Source of the DNA: Natronococcus pandeyae
GTDB lineage: Archaea > Halobacteriota > Halobacteria > Halobacteriales > Natrialbaceae
DNA length: 64,000 bases
Direction: 5' to 3'
Assembly: GCF_008122205.1 (NCBI RefSeq)
Contig: NZ_PHNJ01000001.1
Location: 434,001-498,000, forward strand
Shown here: in pieces, positions 53,172-62,497 of the stretch
How positions within the stretch are numbered: the first letter of the stretch is position 1
Layout: every line of letters begins with the position of its first letter
Position numbers and translations under genes: made by a program
The notes under the pieces: model-generated
Database searches by the model: none
Seen by the model: the letters and a program-made list of their open reading frames with translations, nothing else
Told to the model about the DNA's origin: nothing

Positions 53172-54386
53172 ATGAGTACGCAGGTACACGCCAATCTAAC
53201 GGAAGCGCAGGTACAGCAGATCAGCGAGGGACTCGACGAGCCCGACTGGCTCACCGAGACCCGTCTCGAGGCACTCGAGGCGCTCGAAGAGCTCGACATG
53301 CCGGACGTCATCCGGACGCCGGGTCGCGACTGGACGAACCTCCACGAACTCGACTTCGAGTCGCTGGTGGACCCGCTGAACGCGGCCGAGAACAAGGACC
53401 AGGTCGGTCCCGAAGAGGCCGACGTCCTCTCGTGGGCCGAGGCCGTTCAGGAGCACGAAGAACTCCTGAAAGAGCACTTCGGCAGCATCGTCGACCCCCA
53501 GGAGGACTACCTGACGGCGCTCTCCACGGCGCTCTTTAGCACCGGGACGGTCGTCTACGTCCCCGAGGGCGTCGACGCCGAGGACGTCACCATCCGGACC
53601 GAGCAGAACTCCCGCTCGCTGTTCAACTACACGCTCGTCGTTACCGAGGAATCGAGTTCGGTCACGATCCTCGAGCGTCAGTCGACGGGCGCCGAACAGG
53701 ACGAACAGTACTACAGCGGCATCGTCGAGATCGCCGCCGGTGAGAACAGCAACGTCCAGTACGGCAGCCTCCAGAACCTCTCGGAGGAGGCCTACAACTT
53801 CAGCCGCAAACGCGGTGTGACCGACACCTACGCCACGATCAACTGGATCGAGGTCAACCTCGGCACCCAGCTGACCAAGGCGGGCGTCTCGACGGAACTC
53901 AGCGGCGAAGGGTCGGAAACGCAGATCGTCGGCGCGTTCTACGGCCACAACGACCAGCACTTCGACCTCGACGCGAAGGTCTGGCACCGCGCCGAGCACA
54001 CGACCGCCGACCTCGTCACCCGCGGCGTCACCGACGATATCGCCCGCTCGGTCTACGAGGGCGTCCAGGACGTCGGTCGCGACGCCTGGGACACCAGCTC
54101 CTACCAGCGCGAGAACACGCTGATGCTCAGCGACGAGTCCGAGGCCGACGCCTCGCCGAAGCTGATCATCAACAACCACGACACCGAGGCCAGCCACTCG
54201 GCGACGGTCGGCCAGATCGACGAGGAGGACCTGCTGTACATGACCTCCCGCGGTATCGATCCCCGAGCCGCGCGCAACATGCTCGTCGAGGGCTTCTTCG
54301 TGCCCGTGCTCGAGGAGATCGCGGTCGATGAACTCCGCGAGGACCTCGAGGACCTGGTCGAAGCGCGACTTCGACAGCGGGACTAA
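53172..54386 (+). CDS. sufD: Fe-S cluster assembly protein SufD
   Basis: 404 residues. A SufB paralogue that completes the SufBC2D scaffold. It shares the beta-helix core (NVQYGSLQNLSEEAYNFSRK; EGVQDVGRDAWDTSSYQREN) and ends with the conserved dimer-interface stretch SHSATVGQIDEEDLLYMTSR and GIDPRAARNMLVEGF. Start is ATG at 53172, one base after the sufB stop codon, which signals coupled translation. Confidence 0.95.
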   Translation: MSTQVHANLTEAQVQQISEGLDEPDWLTETRLEALEALEELDMPDVIRTPGRDWTNLHELDFESLVDPLNAAENKDQVGPEEADVLSWAEAVQEHEELLKEHFGSIVDPQEDYLTALSTALFSTGTVVYVPEGVDAEDVTIRTEQNSRSLFNYTLVVTEESSSVTILERQSTGAEQDEQYYSGIVEIAAGENSNVQYGSLQNLSEEAYNFSRKRGVTDTYATINWIEVNLGTQLTKAGVSTELSGEGSETQIVGAFYGHNDQHFDLDAKVWHRAEHTTADLVTRGVTDDIARSVYEGVQDVGRDAWDTSSYQRENTLMLSDESEADASPKLIINNHDTEASHSATVGQIDEEDLLYMTSRGIDPRAARNMLVEGFFVPVLEEIAVDELREDLEDLVEARLRQRD

Positions 54387-54401
54387 CCGAACCCGGCGTT
54401 T

Positions 54402-55193
54402 TTATTCGTCGTCCGTTCTTCGCACTCCGTCTCCCTCTCGAACAGACGTCGTCTCGCCAGTCGTCGCCCGACGTTCCGCGATCCGCCCGCCGAGGTAGCC
54501 ACCAAGCGCACCCAGGGCGGCCCCGATGGTCACCACGAGCAACAGCGTAAAGAGCAGCGCCGCCCCGACGACGATCGCCTCCCCGGCCAGTCCGACGGCG
54601 AGTAGTCCCGCGACCACTCCGCCGAGGACGAACGCGAGAATTACGAGGACCGGCAAAAAGGGCAAGAGGCCCGCGAGCGTTCCGACGCTGACCGTTCGTT
54701 CGGACTCGGCGCGCTCGAGGTACCCCGCCAGCGCACCGCCGAGAACGGGCGAGAAGGGGACGAACGAGAACACCACGGTCACGACGGCGCCGACGACAGC
54801 GTACGTGCCGTAGGAATCGACCGGTTCGCCCGCTTGGGCCCGCCCGTGGGCACGGTGTCTCACCACGACGTAGCCGACGGCGACCAGTACCATCCCGAGG
54901 CCCGTCACCAGCAGCCCCGTTCCCGTCCACGACACGACGGCGTCGGCCACCTCGAGCGCTTCGGCGTCGGCGAGTTCGGTCGTCCCGACCGTTACCGTGA
55001 CGGTGCCGTCTTCGATCCCCTCGGCGAGCACGTCCCGGTCCACCAGAAACGCGAGCGCGCTCCAGCCGACGATCGAGAGCAGTCCGGCCAGCGCGACGAC
55101 GACCCCGAGGATCCAGTCGACGAACTCCGGTAACGGGCTATCGGCCGTTGGATGTCCCTCCCAGCCCACCCCTTCTGAAGGTGTAGATTCCAT
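54402..55193 (-). CDS. DUF5518-type multi-helix membrane protein
   Basis: 263 residues from the ATG at 55193. The TATA-like GGATATAAG on the minus strand (about 55217-55225) supports a leaderless start here. Six or so membrane helices are seen. The C-terminal half carries GGALAGYLERAESERTVSVG and GTLAGLLPFLPVL, typical of haloarchaeal DUF5518 proteins, with alternating Gly-rich helices. Function is unknown. It converges on sufD with 15 bases between. Confidence 0.8.
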   Translation of the reverse strand: MESTPSEGVGWEGHPTADSPLPEFVDWILGVVVALAGLLSIVGWSALAFLVDRDVLAEGIEDGTVTVTVGTTELADAEALEVADAVVSWTGTGLLVTGLGMVLVAVGYVVVRHRAHGRAQAGEPVDSYGTYAVVGAVVTVVFSFVPFSPVLGGALAGYLERAESERTVSVGTLAGLLPFLPVLVILAFVLGGVVAGLLAVGLAGEAIVVGAALLFTLLLVVTIGAALGALGGYLGGRIAERRATTGETTSVREGDGVRRTDDE

Positions 55194-55361
55194 GACACCA
55201 CTTTTCACAGGTGGGGACTTATATCCAACAGACGACCCACACGTCTGGACAGGGAGCACCGGACCAGTTCGTCGATTCGCCGGTCGAAATGAACGACGGC
55301 GATCCGATAGTCCCGACCGTCTGACGAGCCTTTTTGTACCGAAGCGCGGTACGAGTGGTCG

Positions 55362-56432
55362 ATGCGGGAACTCCCCGTCGACCTGGACGAAGACACGCTC
55401 GAGGCCCTCGAGGCGGAGCGACGGCTGATCGGGTTCGAGAACCGGGCCGCGTACGTCCGGTGGATCGTCGATCACCGCGGATCGATCAGCGGCGGGTCCG
55501 ACGAGGACAACGAACTACTCGAAGCGTACCGCCAGCGAATCGACGAACTCGAGCGGCGACTCGAGGACCTCGAGTCCGCGGCTCACTCGAGCGAGAGTGG
55601 GGAGGCGGTGGGCGAGGACGCGGACCTGGATGAGGACACAGACGCAGAGAGCGACTCGTCGGACGAGCGGAGCGACTCCCGGTCGGAGGGAGAGCGGTCC
55701 GACCAGGACGACGCGTGGCGACGCTGGGGGCAGGATCCGACGATCGAAGTCCGCGGCGGACCGCAACGGACCGTCCGCCGGGCCGTGGCGGACGAACAGC
55801 CGGCCGAAGCGACCGATGGCGGTTCCCCGGCCGAAGCGACCAGTGGTAGTTCCACCGTGCAAATGAGCGAGACTGACCGTCCCGCTCCAGCCGAAACCGA
55901 CGGCCAGCAGCAACGAGAGGACGACAGCCGACCGCCAGCCGACGCTGATTCGGCCCCGCTTACGCCGGAGCGCGTCGTCCGGGTCGCCGAAGATCCCGTC
56001 GCGGCCGACGCGGACGTCCTCGAGTCCGTCGAGGTCGAGCGCCTCGACGAGTTCTCCCGGCGGGCCGTCGCGAAGACCCGAGAGCGGCTCGATCGGGACG
56101 TCGAGACGGGACTCGACTATCGGTCGACGCCGCCGCTCACGAACGAGGACGTTCGGCCCGGCGCGGACCTCGTCGACCTCGAGGCGCTGTCCGTCCCCGG
56201 CCGCTCCGAGGAGCAACTGGCGCGACGGCGCGCCGTCGCCGGGCGGGCGCTCGCTTTCCTCCGAGACGAGCGTCAGGCACGGAAGGCTGACTTCGTCGAG
56301 GGGTTCTACGAGACGTCCCCGGCTGGCTACGCGACCTCCGAGAGCTGGTGGTCGTTCCTCAAGGCAGTCTTTAGACAGGTCGAGACGGTCGACGGCGGGG
56401 ACGGTGCTCGCACCTGGCGATACACCGGCTGA
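55362..56432 (+). CDS. Ribbon-helix-helix N-terminus fused to a coiled-coil and C-terminal domain, function unknown
   Basis: 356 residues. Residues 1-42 (LPVDLDEDTLEALEAERRLI, then FENRAAYVRWIVDHR) have the strand-helix-helix of CopG/Arc-type DNA-binding proteins. A coiled coil follows (about 50-72), then about 130 residues of Ser/Asp/Glu low complexity. The C-terminal 150 residues look folded: ERVVRVAEDPVAADADVLES and a last part YATSESWWSFLKAVF, perhaps a winged helix. It may be a DNA-binding or nucleoid-type protein. Confidence 0.75.
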   Translation: MRELPVDLDEDTLEALEAERRLIGFENRAAYVRWIVDHRGSISGGSDEDNELLEAYRQRIDELERRLEDLESAAHSSESGEAVGEDADLDEDTDAESDSSDERSDSRSEGERSDQDDAWRRWGQDPTIEVRGGPQRTVRRAVADEQPAEATDGGSPAEATSGSSTVQMSETDRPAPAETDGQQQREDDSRPPADADSAPLTPERVVRVAEDPVAADADVLESVEVERLDEFSRRAVAKTRERLDRDVETGLDYRSTPPLTNEDVRPGADLVDLEALSVPGRSEEQLARRRAVAGRALAFLRDERQARKADFVEGFYETSPAGYATSESWWSFLKAVFRQVETVDGGDGARTWRYTG

Positions 56433-56489
56433 ACCGAATCCGGGTCGGAGATGCCTGAAGTTAAGTAGCATGCTCACCCAGAAATAGCC

Positions 56490-56984
56490 ATGAGTCTGGG
56501 ACAGCGTGTCTCGAGCGATCACCAGCTCGCCCGACTCCTCCAGATCGGGGTCGTGCTGGAGGAAGTCGTCGAGTCACGCGCCGCCCACCACCTCGAGTCG
56601 CTGCCTGCCGACGAGCGCGAGGCGATCGACGACGAGGTGCGGGAGTTGCTCGCCGAGGCCGCCGAGGAGTCGGCCGACCACCGAGAGCGACTCGAGGCGC
56701 TGGTCGACGAACTCGATGCCGAGACGGTCGCTTACGAGGAGATCAACGCGCTGGTCGACGCGCGGTACGGGCCGCCGGAGGATACGGACGGCGTCCTCTA
56801 CGATCAGCTCTGTAACGAGGAGACCGCCTACAAGTTCTACGACGATCTGATCGGGGCGGTCGAGGCCTCCGATGCCGAGTTCGCGATCGATCGCGACCGA
56901 CTGCTCGAGACGCTGTACGACATCCGCGAAGAGGAACGAGAGGGCGTCGAGGAAGTGACCGAGATCATGGAGCGCAGAGCATGA
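56490..56984 (+). CDS. Ferritin-like diiron-domain protein
   Basis: 164 residues, nearly all alpha-helical. Four helices carry the acidic/His pattern of rubrerythrin-type ferritin-like domains: EEVVESRAAHHLE, EESADHRERLEAL, NEETAYKFYDDL and REEEREGVEEVTE. No rubredoxin domain is present. It is probably cytoplasmic and either binds iron or protects against peroxide. It is followed 67 bases later by a DtxR/SirR-type iron or manganese regulator, so an iron role is likely. Confidence 0.82.
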   Translation: MSLGQRVSSDHQLARLLQIGVVLEEVVESRAAHHLESLPADEREAIDDEVRELLAEAAEESADHRERLEALVDELDAETVAYEEINALVDARYGPPEDTDGVLYDQLCNEETAYKFYDDLIGAVEASDAEFAIDRDRLLETLYDIREEEREGVEEVTEIMERRA

Positions 56985-57051
56985 CCGGAGCGCGACGTGT
57001 TCGGGGCCGACCGGCAGTTTGCAGCCAGATAGCGACGGACGGAGGGACGAA

Positions 57052-57483
57052 ATGAACACCGCAGATCAGTATCTCAAGGCGATCTACCTCGCACAACGTA
57101 TCGAAGAGGGGCCGGCCTCGACTGGAACGCTCGCCGACCTGCTCGAGGTCAGCCCGGCGAGCGTCAACGAGATGATCGGGAAACTCGAGGGCCGCGATCT
57201 CGTCGAACACGAGAAGTACAAGGGTGCCAGCCTGACCGACGAGGGACTCGAGCGCGCACACCACGCCCTGCAGACGTACTGCATCATCGAGCGGTTCCTC
57301 GCGAACGTCCTCGAGGTCGAGGAGTTCCGCGACGAGGCCCGCGCGCTCGAGAGCGTCATCGACGATACAGTCGCGGAGCGACTCGATACGATCATCGATC
57401 GGCCCGCGGAGTGTCCGGACTGTTTCGATCCCGAACTGGACTGCTGTGAACGACTGGAGCCCGTCGACGGCTGTGCGGACTGA
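57052..57483 (+). CDS. sirR: SirR/DtxR-family metal-dependent regulator
   Basis: 143 residues from the ATG at 57052; the frame is open to 57019. The N-terminal winged helix is typical: MNTADQYLKAIYLAQRIEEG and ASVNEMIGKLEGRDLVEHEK, followed by the dimerisation domain ALQTYCIIERFLANVLEVEE. A C-terminal Cys-rich end (CPDCFDPELDCCERL) adds possible metal ligands. It lacks the SH3-like third domain. It should repress metal-uptake or storage genes in response to Fe or Mn. The adjacent ferritin-like gene is a natural partner. Confidence 0.88.
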   Translation: MNTADQYLKAIYLAQRIEEGPASTGTLADLLEVSPASVNEMIGKLEGRDLVEHEKYKGASLTDEGLERAHHALQTYCIIERFLANVLEVEEFRDEARALESVIDDTVAERLDTIIDRPAECPDCFDPELDCCERLEPVDGCAD

Positions 57484-57494
57484 CTGCCGGATAC

Positions 57495-59270
57495 TTACTC
57501 CGCGCCGAAACGAACGTATCGCCGGCCCACGAGCGCCGCACAGACGAGGACGACGACGACCGTAACGGAGAGTTCGATCGGAAGGGACCACATCTCGCCC
57601 TTCCAGTCGCTCTCGAACACGCTCGCGTAGTAGCTCGCTGCCCTCGGACCGTGCAGGGCGACCAGGACTTCGCGGTTGTGCTGCAGCGAGTTATCGTTCC
57701 AGTTCGCGCTGCCGACGACGGCGGTCTCCCGGTCGATCACGACTCCCTTGGCGTGAATCTTCTCGAACTCGTCGGTGCCGTCGACGACCCTGACCTCGAG
57801 TGGCAGGTCCTCCGCGGCGGCGGTTCGCTCGAGGTCGGCGGCCAGCGCTTCGTTCTCGTCTTCGACGTACCAGGTCGAGTCGAGCAGGATCCGGACGTCG
57901 ACGCCGCGACGAGCCGCGTCGACGCTCGCCTCGAGCAGCGAGACGTCGGGTGCGATGCTGGCCTGTTTGATCAGGATCTCGTCGTCGGCGTCCTCGAGCA
58001 GCTCCAGTAACCGCGGTTCGGCGTTTTCGGGCGCGAGCAGGAGTTCGACCGAGTCGACCGGCACCGTCTCCGGGTCGTGGCTCGTCGGAAAGTCCCGGGG
58101 CGGTGTCGGATCGTCGTCGACGAACGACGCATCTTCTCGAAAGGTCTCGCCCGATTCGGTGTCCCACCCCTCGAAGTCCGCCCGGAAGACCGCGGCCAGT
58201 TCGTCCGCGAGTTCGTCGTCCTCGACGCGGACGCCCCAGCCGCGACTCGACTCGCCGCCGACGCCCGACGGCTTCCAGTTCTCGGTCGTAACGACGACCG
58301 CGTCGTCCGCGACGGCGTACTTGGGGTGGTGAAATCGGTACCGCGCGCCCTCCCCGCCGACGACGCGAACGTCGACGCCGCCGTCTTCGAGCGTCTCGAG
58401 CACCGACTCGGTTGCTCGGGGCGTGCCGCCGACGGGACCGGACTCGAGCAAGACCGCCACCTCGACGCCACGATCGACAGCCGCGACGAGGTCCGCGGCG
58501 ATTTCGTCGTCGGTGAAGGTGTAGCCGGCCAGAAGCAGGCGTTCGTCGGCGTCACGGATCGTCTCCCGCGCCACGTCGGGCGAGTCGGGGAGGACGAACG
58601 CCGTCGCGTCGTCGACGTCTGTGGTCGAGACCGGGAGGCAGGTCGCGTCGCGGGGCCACCAGACACCGCGCCGGGTTTCGTCGACAGTTGCGTTCCGGTC
58701 GGCTGCGTCCTCGGTTCGGTACCATCGTTCTGCAGTGGGTGCGCGATCGTACGACACCGTATCCATCGTCTTCGATCCGTTCCGCAGTTCGAGTTCGTCC
58801 CCGTCGACGGCGAGTCGAAGCGTTCCCTCGAGTTCGACGACCGGTTCGTCGGTTAGCTCGCGGGTCTCTTTCGGAGCAGTGGTGGCAGCGATCCGTCCGG
58901 AAACCGTCTCGTTCGGGAGGTGTGCGGTCGTGTGGCCGTCGGTGAGCGTCCAGTTCTCGAGGCTCGTCTCCGGCGGGGTCTCGAGTGTGAGGTACTCGCC
59001 GACGTTTTCGTGGGTCGTGGGGTTCGGGTAGAGTTCGACGATTCGCGGCTCAGAGGCGGTCGTTTCGGCTTCGGTCGGTCGAGGACAGGCGAGGTCGTCG
59101 GTTCCGCGTTGCTGAGGGGACGGCGTCGTCGCTGGCTGGCTCTCGGCGGCCGTCTCCGATGGCGCCGCTTCGGGTGTCGAGACGACGGTGTCGCCGCTGG
59201 CTGCGAACGGGAGGCCGATCGCGGTGACGGCGAGAATAATCACTGCGAGCGCGACTCGCCGACGTGACAT
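57495..59270 (-). CDS. Secreted phospholipase D-like protein with two HKD motifs and a lamin-tail domain
   Basis: 591 residues. An N-terminal signal (RRRVALAVIILAVTAIGLPF) and a C-terminal membrane helix (about 560-585) anchor it outside the cell. A lamin-tail-like domain (about 72-180; IVELYPNPTTHENVGEYLTL) precedes two PLD domains: HPKYAVAD (His315, Lys317, Asp322) and HAKGVVID (His506, Lys508, Asp513). The two HKD halves form one active site in PLD enzymes. A nuclease or phospholipase role is likely; lamin-tail domains are common in secreted nucleases. It converges on sirR with 11 bases between. Confidence 0.9.
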   Translation of the reverse strand: MSRRRVALAVIILAVTAIGLPFAASGDTVVSTPEAAPSETAAESQPATTPSPQQRGTDDLACPRPTEAETTASEPRIVELYPNPTTHENVGEYLTLETPPETSLENWTLTDGHTTAHLPNETVSGRIAATTAPKETRELTDEPVVELEGTLRLAVDGDELELRNGSKTMDTVSYDRAPTAERWYRTEDAADRNATVDETRRGVWWPRDATCLPVSTTDVDDATAFVLPDSPDVARETIRDADERLLLAGYTFTDDEIAADLVAAVDRGVEVAVLLESGPVGGTPRATESVLETLEDGGVDVRVVGGEGARYRFHHPKYAVADDAVVVTTENWKPSGVGGESSRGWGVRVEDDELADELAAVFRADFEGWDTESGETFREDASFVDDDPTPPRDFPTSHDPETVPVDSVELLLAPENAEPRLLELLEDADDEILIKQASIAPDVSLLEASVDAARRGVDVRILLDSTWYVEDENEALAADLERTAAAEDLPLEVRVVDGTDEFEKIHAKGVVIDRETAVVGSANWNDNSLQHNREVLVALHGPRAASYYASVFESDWKGEMWSLPIELSVTVVVVLVCAALVGRRYVRFGAE

Positions 59271-59324
59271 CGGCTCGTCTGGCCGCTCGTTCGTACTTAA
59301 ACTCGCGGAAAAGACGGATGCGGA

Positions 59325-60731
59325 CTAGGCCGCGGGCTCGAGGTCGGCGCGCTCGGCTTCGGCCTGCACGAGGTAGGCGCGGTCGTCGGTGTACTCCGCG
59401 ACGATCTCGAGCGCTTCTTTCGTCGCGATCTGGTTGAGCGCCCAGGCGGCGCTGGCCCGGACGCGGTCTGCCTCGTCGTCCTCGAGGAGGTCGGCGAGGG
59501 GCTCGATCGCTCGCGTGTCGCCGATCATCCCGAGCGCGCGGGCGGCGTTGCTGCGCACGTCCGGTTCGTCGTCGACGAGTTGGTTCGCGATCGGCTGGAC
59601 GGCGTCCTCGGCACCGACCTCGCCGAGCGCTCTGAACGCGGGCTTTTGCAGTTGCGGGTTGGAGTCGACGTAGTCGAGCAGGGCGTCGACCACCTGGTCC
59701 TCGTCGGACCCGATCTTGCCGAGGATGCTCATCGCCTGCGTATCCCGCCGGTTCGCCTTCTGGAGCATCGGCTCGATGGCCGCTTCGTCGCCCATTCGCT
59801 CGAGCGCCTCCATGCAGTGGTCCTCCATGAACTCGGAGCCCAGCGAGTCGAGCGCGAGCAGGATCATGTCGACGTTGCCCCGCTTCTCGTGAACCTTCAG
59901 CGCGTGCCACTCCGGCGGGAAGTCCTTGACGTGGTCGAGGACATCGTAGAACCCCTCACGGCGGAGCTGTTCGCGGACCTTGAGGTCGGTCCACTCGGTG
60001 GCGTCGTCGACGTCGCTCTCGAACTCGTCGGTCGCCTCGAGCAGGGCGGCGATCGTCTCGGCGTCGTCGTCGGGGTCGAGATCCGCGTCTTCGACGGCCT
60101 CGACGACCTCGTCGAGCGTCACGTCCAGCCGTTCCGGGACGCCCTCCTCGTCTTGGTCAGGGGCGTCCTCGCGGAGTTCGGCGCCCTCGGTGGGCTCTAG
60201 ATCGTCGGGAAGCGACACGGTGCTTCCGAGCAGGTCGTTTACGTCCGCGAGGAACGCGTCGGTGGCCTCGATCAGTTCCTCGTCGCCCTCGATCGTCCAG
60301 CGCGTGCCCGTGATGGTGCCGCTGACGCCGTTTACCTCGCCGACCACGTCCTCGGCGTAGGGACCGCGCTGGTCCTCGAGGTCGTCCTCGAGGTCGTCGA
60401 CGTCGCTTTCGATCTCGTCGTACCGGTCCTGCAGCTCCTCTTCGGGGTGGACGACGTCCTCGTCTTCCTCCTCGTCTTCGTCTTCCTCTGGCGGCTCCGG
60501 AATCTCGACGGTCTCGAACTCCTCGCGAAACGCCTCGATGTCGGCCTCGACGACGTCGAGATCGTCTTCGGTTTCGGCGGCCTCGAGGTCGGTCTCGAGG
60601 GCTTCGACGTCGTCCTCGAACTGGTCGAGTCGCTCGCCGATGGCGTCGAGGTCGACTGGCTCCTCCTCCACTTCTTCGTGCTCCGACTCTTCCTCGGGAG
60701 TCTCGTCACCGTTCGCTTCGTCCTCGCTCAT
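59325..60731 (-). CDS. HEAT-repeat protein with acidic coiled-coil N-terminus
   Basis: 468 residues from the ATG at 60731; an ATG at 60752 adds seven. The N-terminal third (to about 130) is an acidic, Glu-rich coiled coil. A middle domain includes GTITGTRWTIEGDEELI. The C-terminal 190 residues contain HEAT/PBS-lyase-type repeats: PALQKPAFRALGEVGAEDAV-like units, e.g. NAARALGMIGDTRAIEPLAD and AAWALNQIATKEALEIV. HEAT repeats bind proteins or cofactors. It is divergent from nothing nearby; pssA lies upstream on the same strand (66-base gap). Confidence 0.85.
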   Translation of the reverse strand: MSEDEANGDETPEEESEHEEVEEEPVDLDAIGERLDQFEDDVEALETDLEAAETEDDLDVVEADIEAFREEFETVEIPEPPEEDEDEEEDEDVVHPEEELQDRYDEIESDVDDLEDDLEDQRGPYAEDVVGEVNGVSGTITGTRWTIEGDEELIEATDAFLADVNDLLGSTVSLPDDLEPTEGAELREDAPDQDEEGVPERLDVTLDEVVEAVEDADLDPDDDAETIAALLEATDEFESDVDDATEWTDLKVREQLRREGFYDVLDHVKDFPPEWHALKVHEKRGNVDMILLALDSLGSEFMEDHCMEALERMGDEAAIEPMLQKANRRDTQAMSILGKIGSDEDQVVDALLDYVDSNPQLQKPAFRALGEVGAEDAVQPIANQLVDDEPDVRSNAARALGMIGDTRAIEPLADLLEDDEADRVRASAAWALNQIATKEALEIVAEYTDDRAYLVQAEAERADLEPAA

Positions 60732-60797
60732 GGAATCACCCGGGGACGACACCGACGCGTGACTGCGTTCATGCGTGATAATCGTGTCAGCACGTTC

Positions 60798-61529
60798 CTA
60801 AGCGTTTCCATGCACGTCTGTTTCGGAGGGACGGGACTCCGGCCGCCAGTAGAACCAGGGACTGAGCGTCATGTACGCGATTCCGAGCGTCAGCAGCGCG
60901 TACGGGAACGTCCGACCGGCGAAGTTCGGGATCAGCATCGCGAGCGCGTGGACGACGCCCATGATGGCTGCGTCTCGAGCCAGCAGGTCCGGGTACGGGA
61001 TTCGCGAGACCATGAGGTACGAAAAGGCGGCCGTGACCCCGAGAACGAGCAGCGGATCGTCGACGGGGTGTCCCGCGAGGATCGCGGCACCGATGATCGT
61101 CGCGGCGAGGGTCGTCTGGACGCCTTCCGTATAGCTCCCGGTCGTATCGTAGGCGGTGTACAGTCCCAGGCGGGTGACGGCCATCGCGACGAACAGCCCA
61201 CAGATCGCGGTCACGATCAGGAGGTCGGCGGTGACAGCGTCGAAGCCGACGCCGAGCCCCTCGCTGACGACGACGAACGCGAGGACGGCGGGAGCGATAG
61301 CGAAGGAGGCGACGTCGGCGAGCGAGTCGAGGTAGGGGCCCGCCGGGGTCCCGCCGTACCGGCGTGCGAGGAGTCCATCGAGTCCGTCGGCGATCGCCGC
61401 CAGCAGGATGAGCCGTGCGGCGAGGTCGATGTCGACGAACGCGACGACGATCGCGACGAACCCCAGCGTCGCGTTGGCGATCGTCACCGCGTCCGCAACG
61501 CCGAGCCGGCCGACGAACCGCGGAAGCAT
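60798..61529 (-). CDS. pssA: CDP-alcohol phosphatidyltransferase, archaetidylserine synthase type
   Basis: 243 residues from the ATG at 61529; a longer frame to 61613 is not supported. The CDP-alcohol phosphatidyltransferase motif is intact: DGLDGLLARRYGGTP, continuing G-P-Y-L-D-S-L-A-D (D-G-x2-A-R-x8-G-x3-D-x3-D) in the usual helix pair. About six to eight membrane helices. The N-terminus LPRFVGRLGVADAVTIANA matches archaeal/bacterial PssA. It probably forms archaetidylserine from CDP-archaeol and serine. Confidence 0.9.
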   Translation of the reverse strand: MLPRFVGRLGVADAVTIANATLGFVAIVVAFVDIDLAARLILLAAIADGLDGLLARRYGGTPAGPYLDSLADVASFAIAPAVLAFVVVSEGLGVGFDAVTADLLIVTAICGLFVAMAVTRLGLYTAYDTTGSYTEGVQTTLAATIIGAAILAGHPVDDPLLVLGVTAAFSYLMVSRIPYPDLLARDAAIMGVVHALAMLIPNFAGRTFPYALLTLGIAYMTLSPWFYWRPESRPSETDVHGNA

Positions 61530-61954
61530 ACTCTCCGATTCGGGTAGCGGATACCTTACGTGTTTTCGTTTCGAGAGACGTCGGTCCGATTCGAGACCGG
61601 AATCAGCGAGCAAGATACGGTGAGCGAACCGGCCGGGGTTCGATCTCGAGATATCCCCTGCGGCTCACGAACGTGTTCACCGGAGCAGTGTTGCTGCTCC
61701 GAGCCATCGCTCACTGCGTTCACGATGACGCCGCAGCGAATCCTGTTCGAGAATCGAACCACGCCGAGACGTGCTCGCTCACGACTTCGTCGTTCGCAAT
61801 CGCGGTCACGCCGCGACCGCGCTCGCGCTGCGCGCGACTCGTCTACCTCGATTCTCGATAGACACCTCCGGCTCACGAACGTGTTCGCCGCAGTGAGACC
61901 ACGTTCGAGAATCGAACCGGGGCCGTTATACCGCAACCATCCTAACGCGAGCGT
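61530..61954. repeat. Gene-free spacer with a duplicated two-part module
   Basis: CGGCTCACGAACGTGTTC occurs at 61661-61678 and 61869-61886. GTTCGAGAATCGAACC, itself a hairpin (GTTCGA-GAA-TCGAAC), occurs at 61745-61760 and 61903-61918. Each left element is followed by a right element, 66 bases apart in copy one and 16 in copy two, so a module is duplicated and altered. Related TCGAttcTCGA words occur nearby. No tRNA fold or gene is found. Confidence 0.55.
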
Positions 61955-62398
61955 ATGAACCGGCGCGTCTATCTCGCCGCCGTCGGGACCGCCGCCTCGG
62001 CCAGCCTGGCCGGCTGCTCGTCCGTTCTCAGCGTGTTCGACGATGACGACGGGCCGTGTGCCGGCGACGAGTGCGACATCGGCATGAGCCGCAACGAGTT
62101 CCTCCCCGAGAGCTACGAAGCGAGCGTCGGCGAGACCGTCGTCTGGAAGAACACGAGCGGCGCCGACCACACGGTGACCGCCCTCGAGAACCAGATTCCC
62201 GACGAGGCCGAGTACTTCGCCAGCGGCGGCTACGAGGACGAAGAGACGGCGATCGACGCCTGGCACGAGTCCCGCGGCGGTCGCCTCGGCACTCGAGACA
62301 CCTACGAACACACGTTCGACGTCCCCGGCACGTACGCCTACATCTGCGAGCCACACGTCAAGGGTGGGATGATCGGCGAGGTCGTCGTCGTCGACTAA
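61955..62398 (+). CDS. Halocyanin-like blue copper lipoprotein
   Basis: 147 residues. MNRRVYLAAVGTAASASLAGC is a Tat lipoprotein signal (lipobox Cys21). The cupredoxin domain (about 42-147) has all type-1 copper ligands: His72 in ADHTV, Cys131, His134 and Met139 in CEPHVKGGM. A Cys pair at 35 and 40 (CAGDEC) is an added feature. It carries electrons on the outer membrane face, like halocyanin. No oxidase gene is nearby. Confidence 0.9.
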   Translation: MNRRVYLAAVGTAASASLAGCSSVLSVFDDDDGPCAGDECDIGMSRNEFLPESYEASVGETVVWKNTSGADHTVTALENQIPDEAEYFASGGYEDEETAIDAWHESRGGRLGTRDTYEHTFDVPGTYAYICEPHVKGGMIGEVVVVD

Positions 62399-62497
62399 CC
62401 GGGCTGTTTTCGGATACCAGTTCGTTCGAGCGACGAGGACGCGACCATTACGTCACCCAACGGGAGAATTTTGAGCGCGTAGTTCGTCGGTGCGCGT

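Noticed and set aside
61745-61918. GTTCGA...TCGAAC words resembling a tRNA T-arm
   Set aside because: No acceptor, D or anticodon arms can be placed at correct spacing on either strand.
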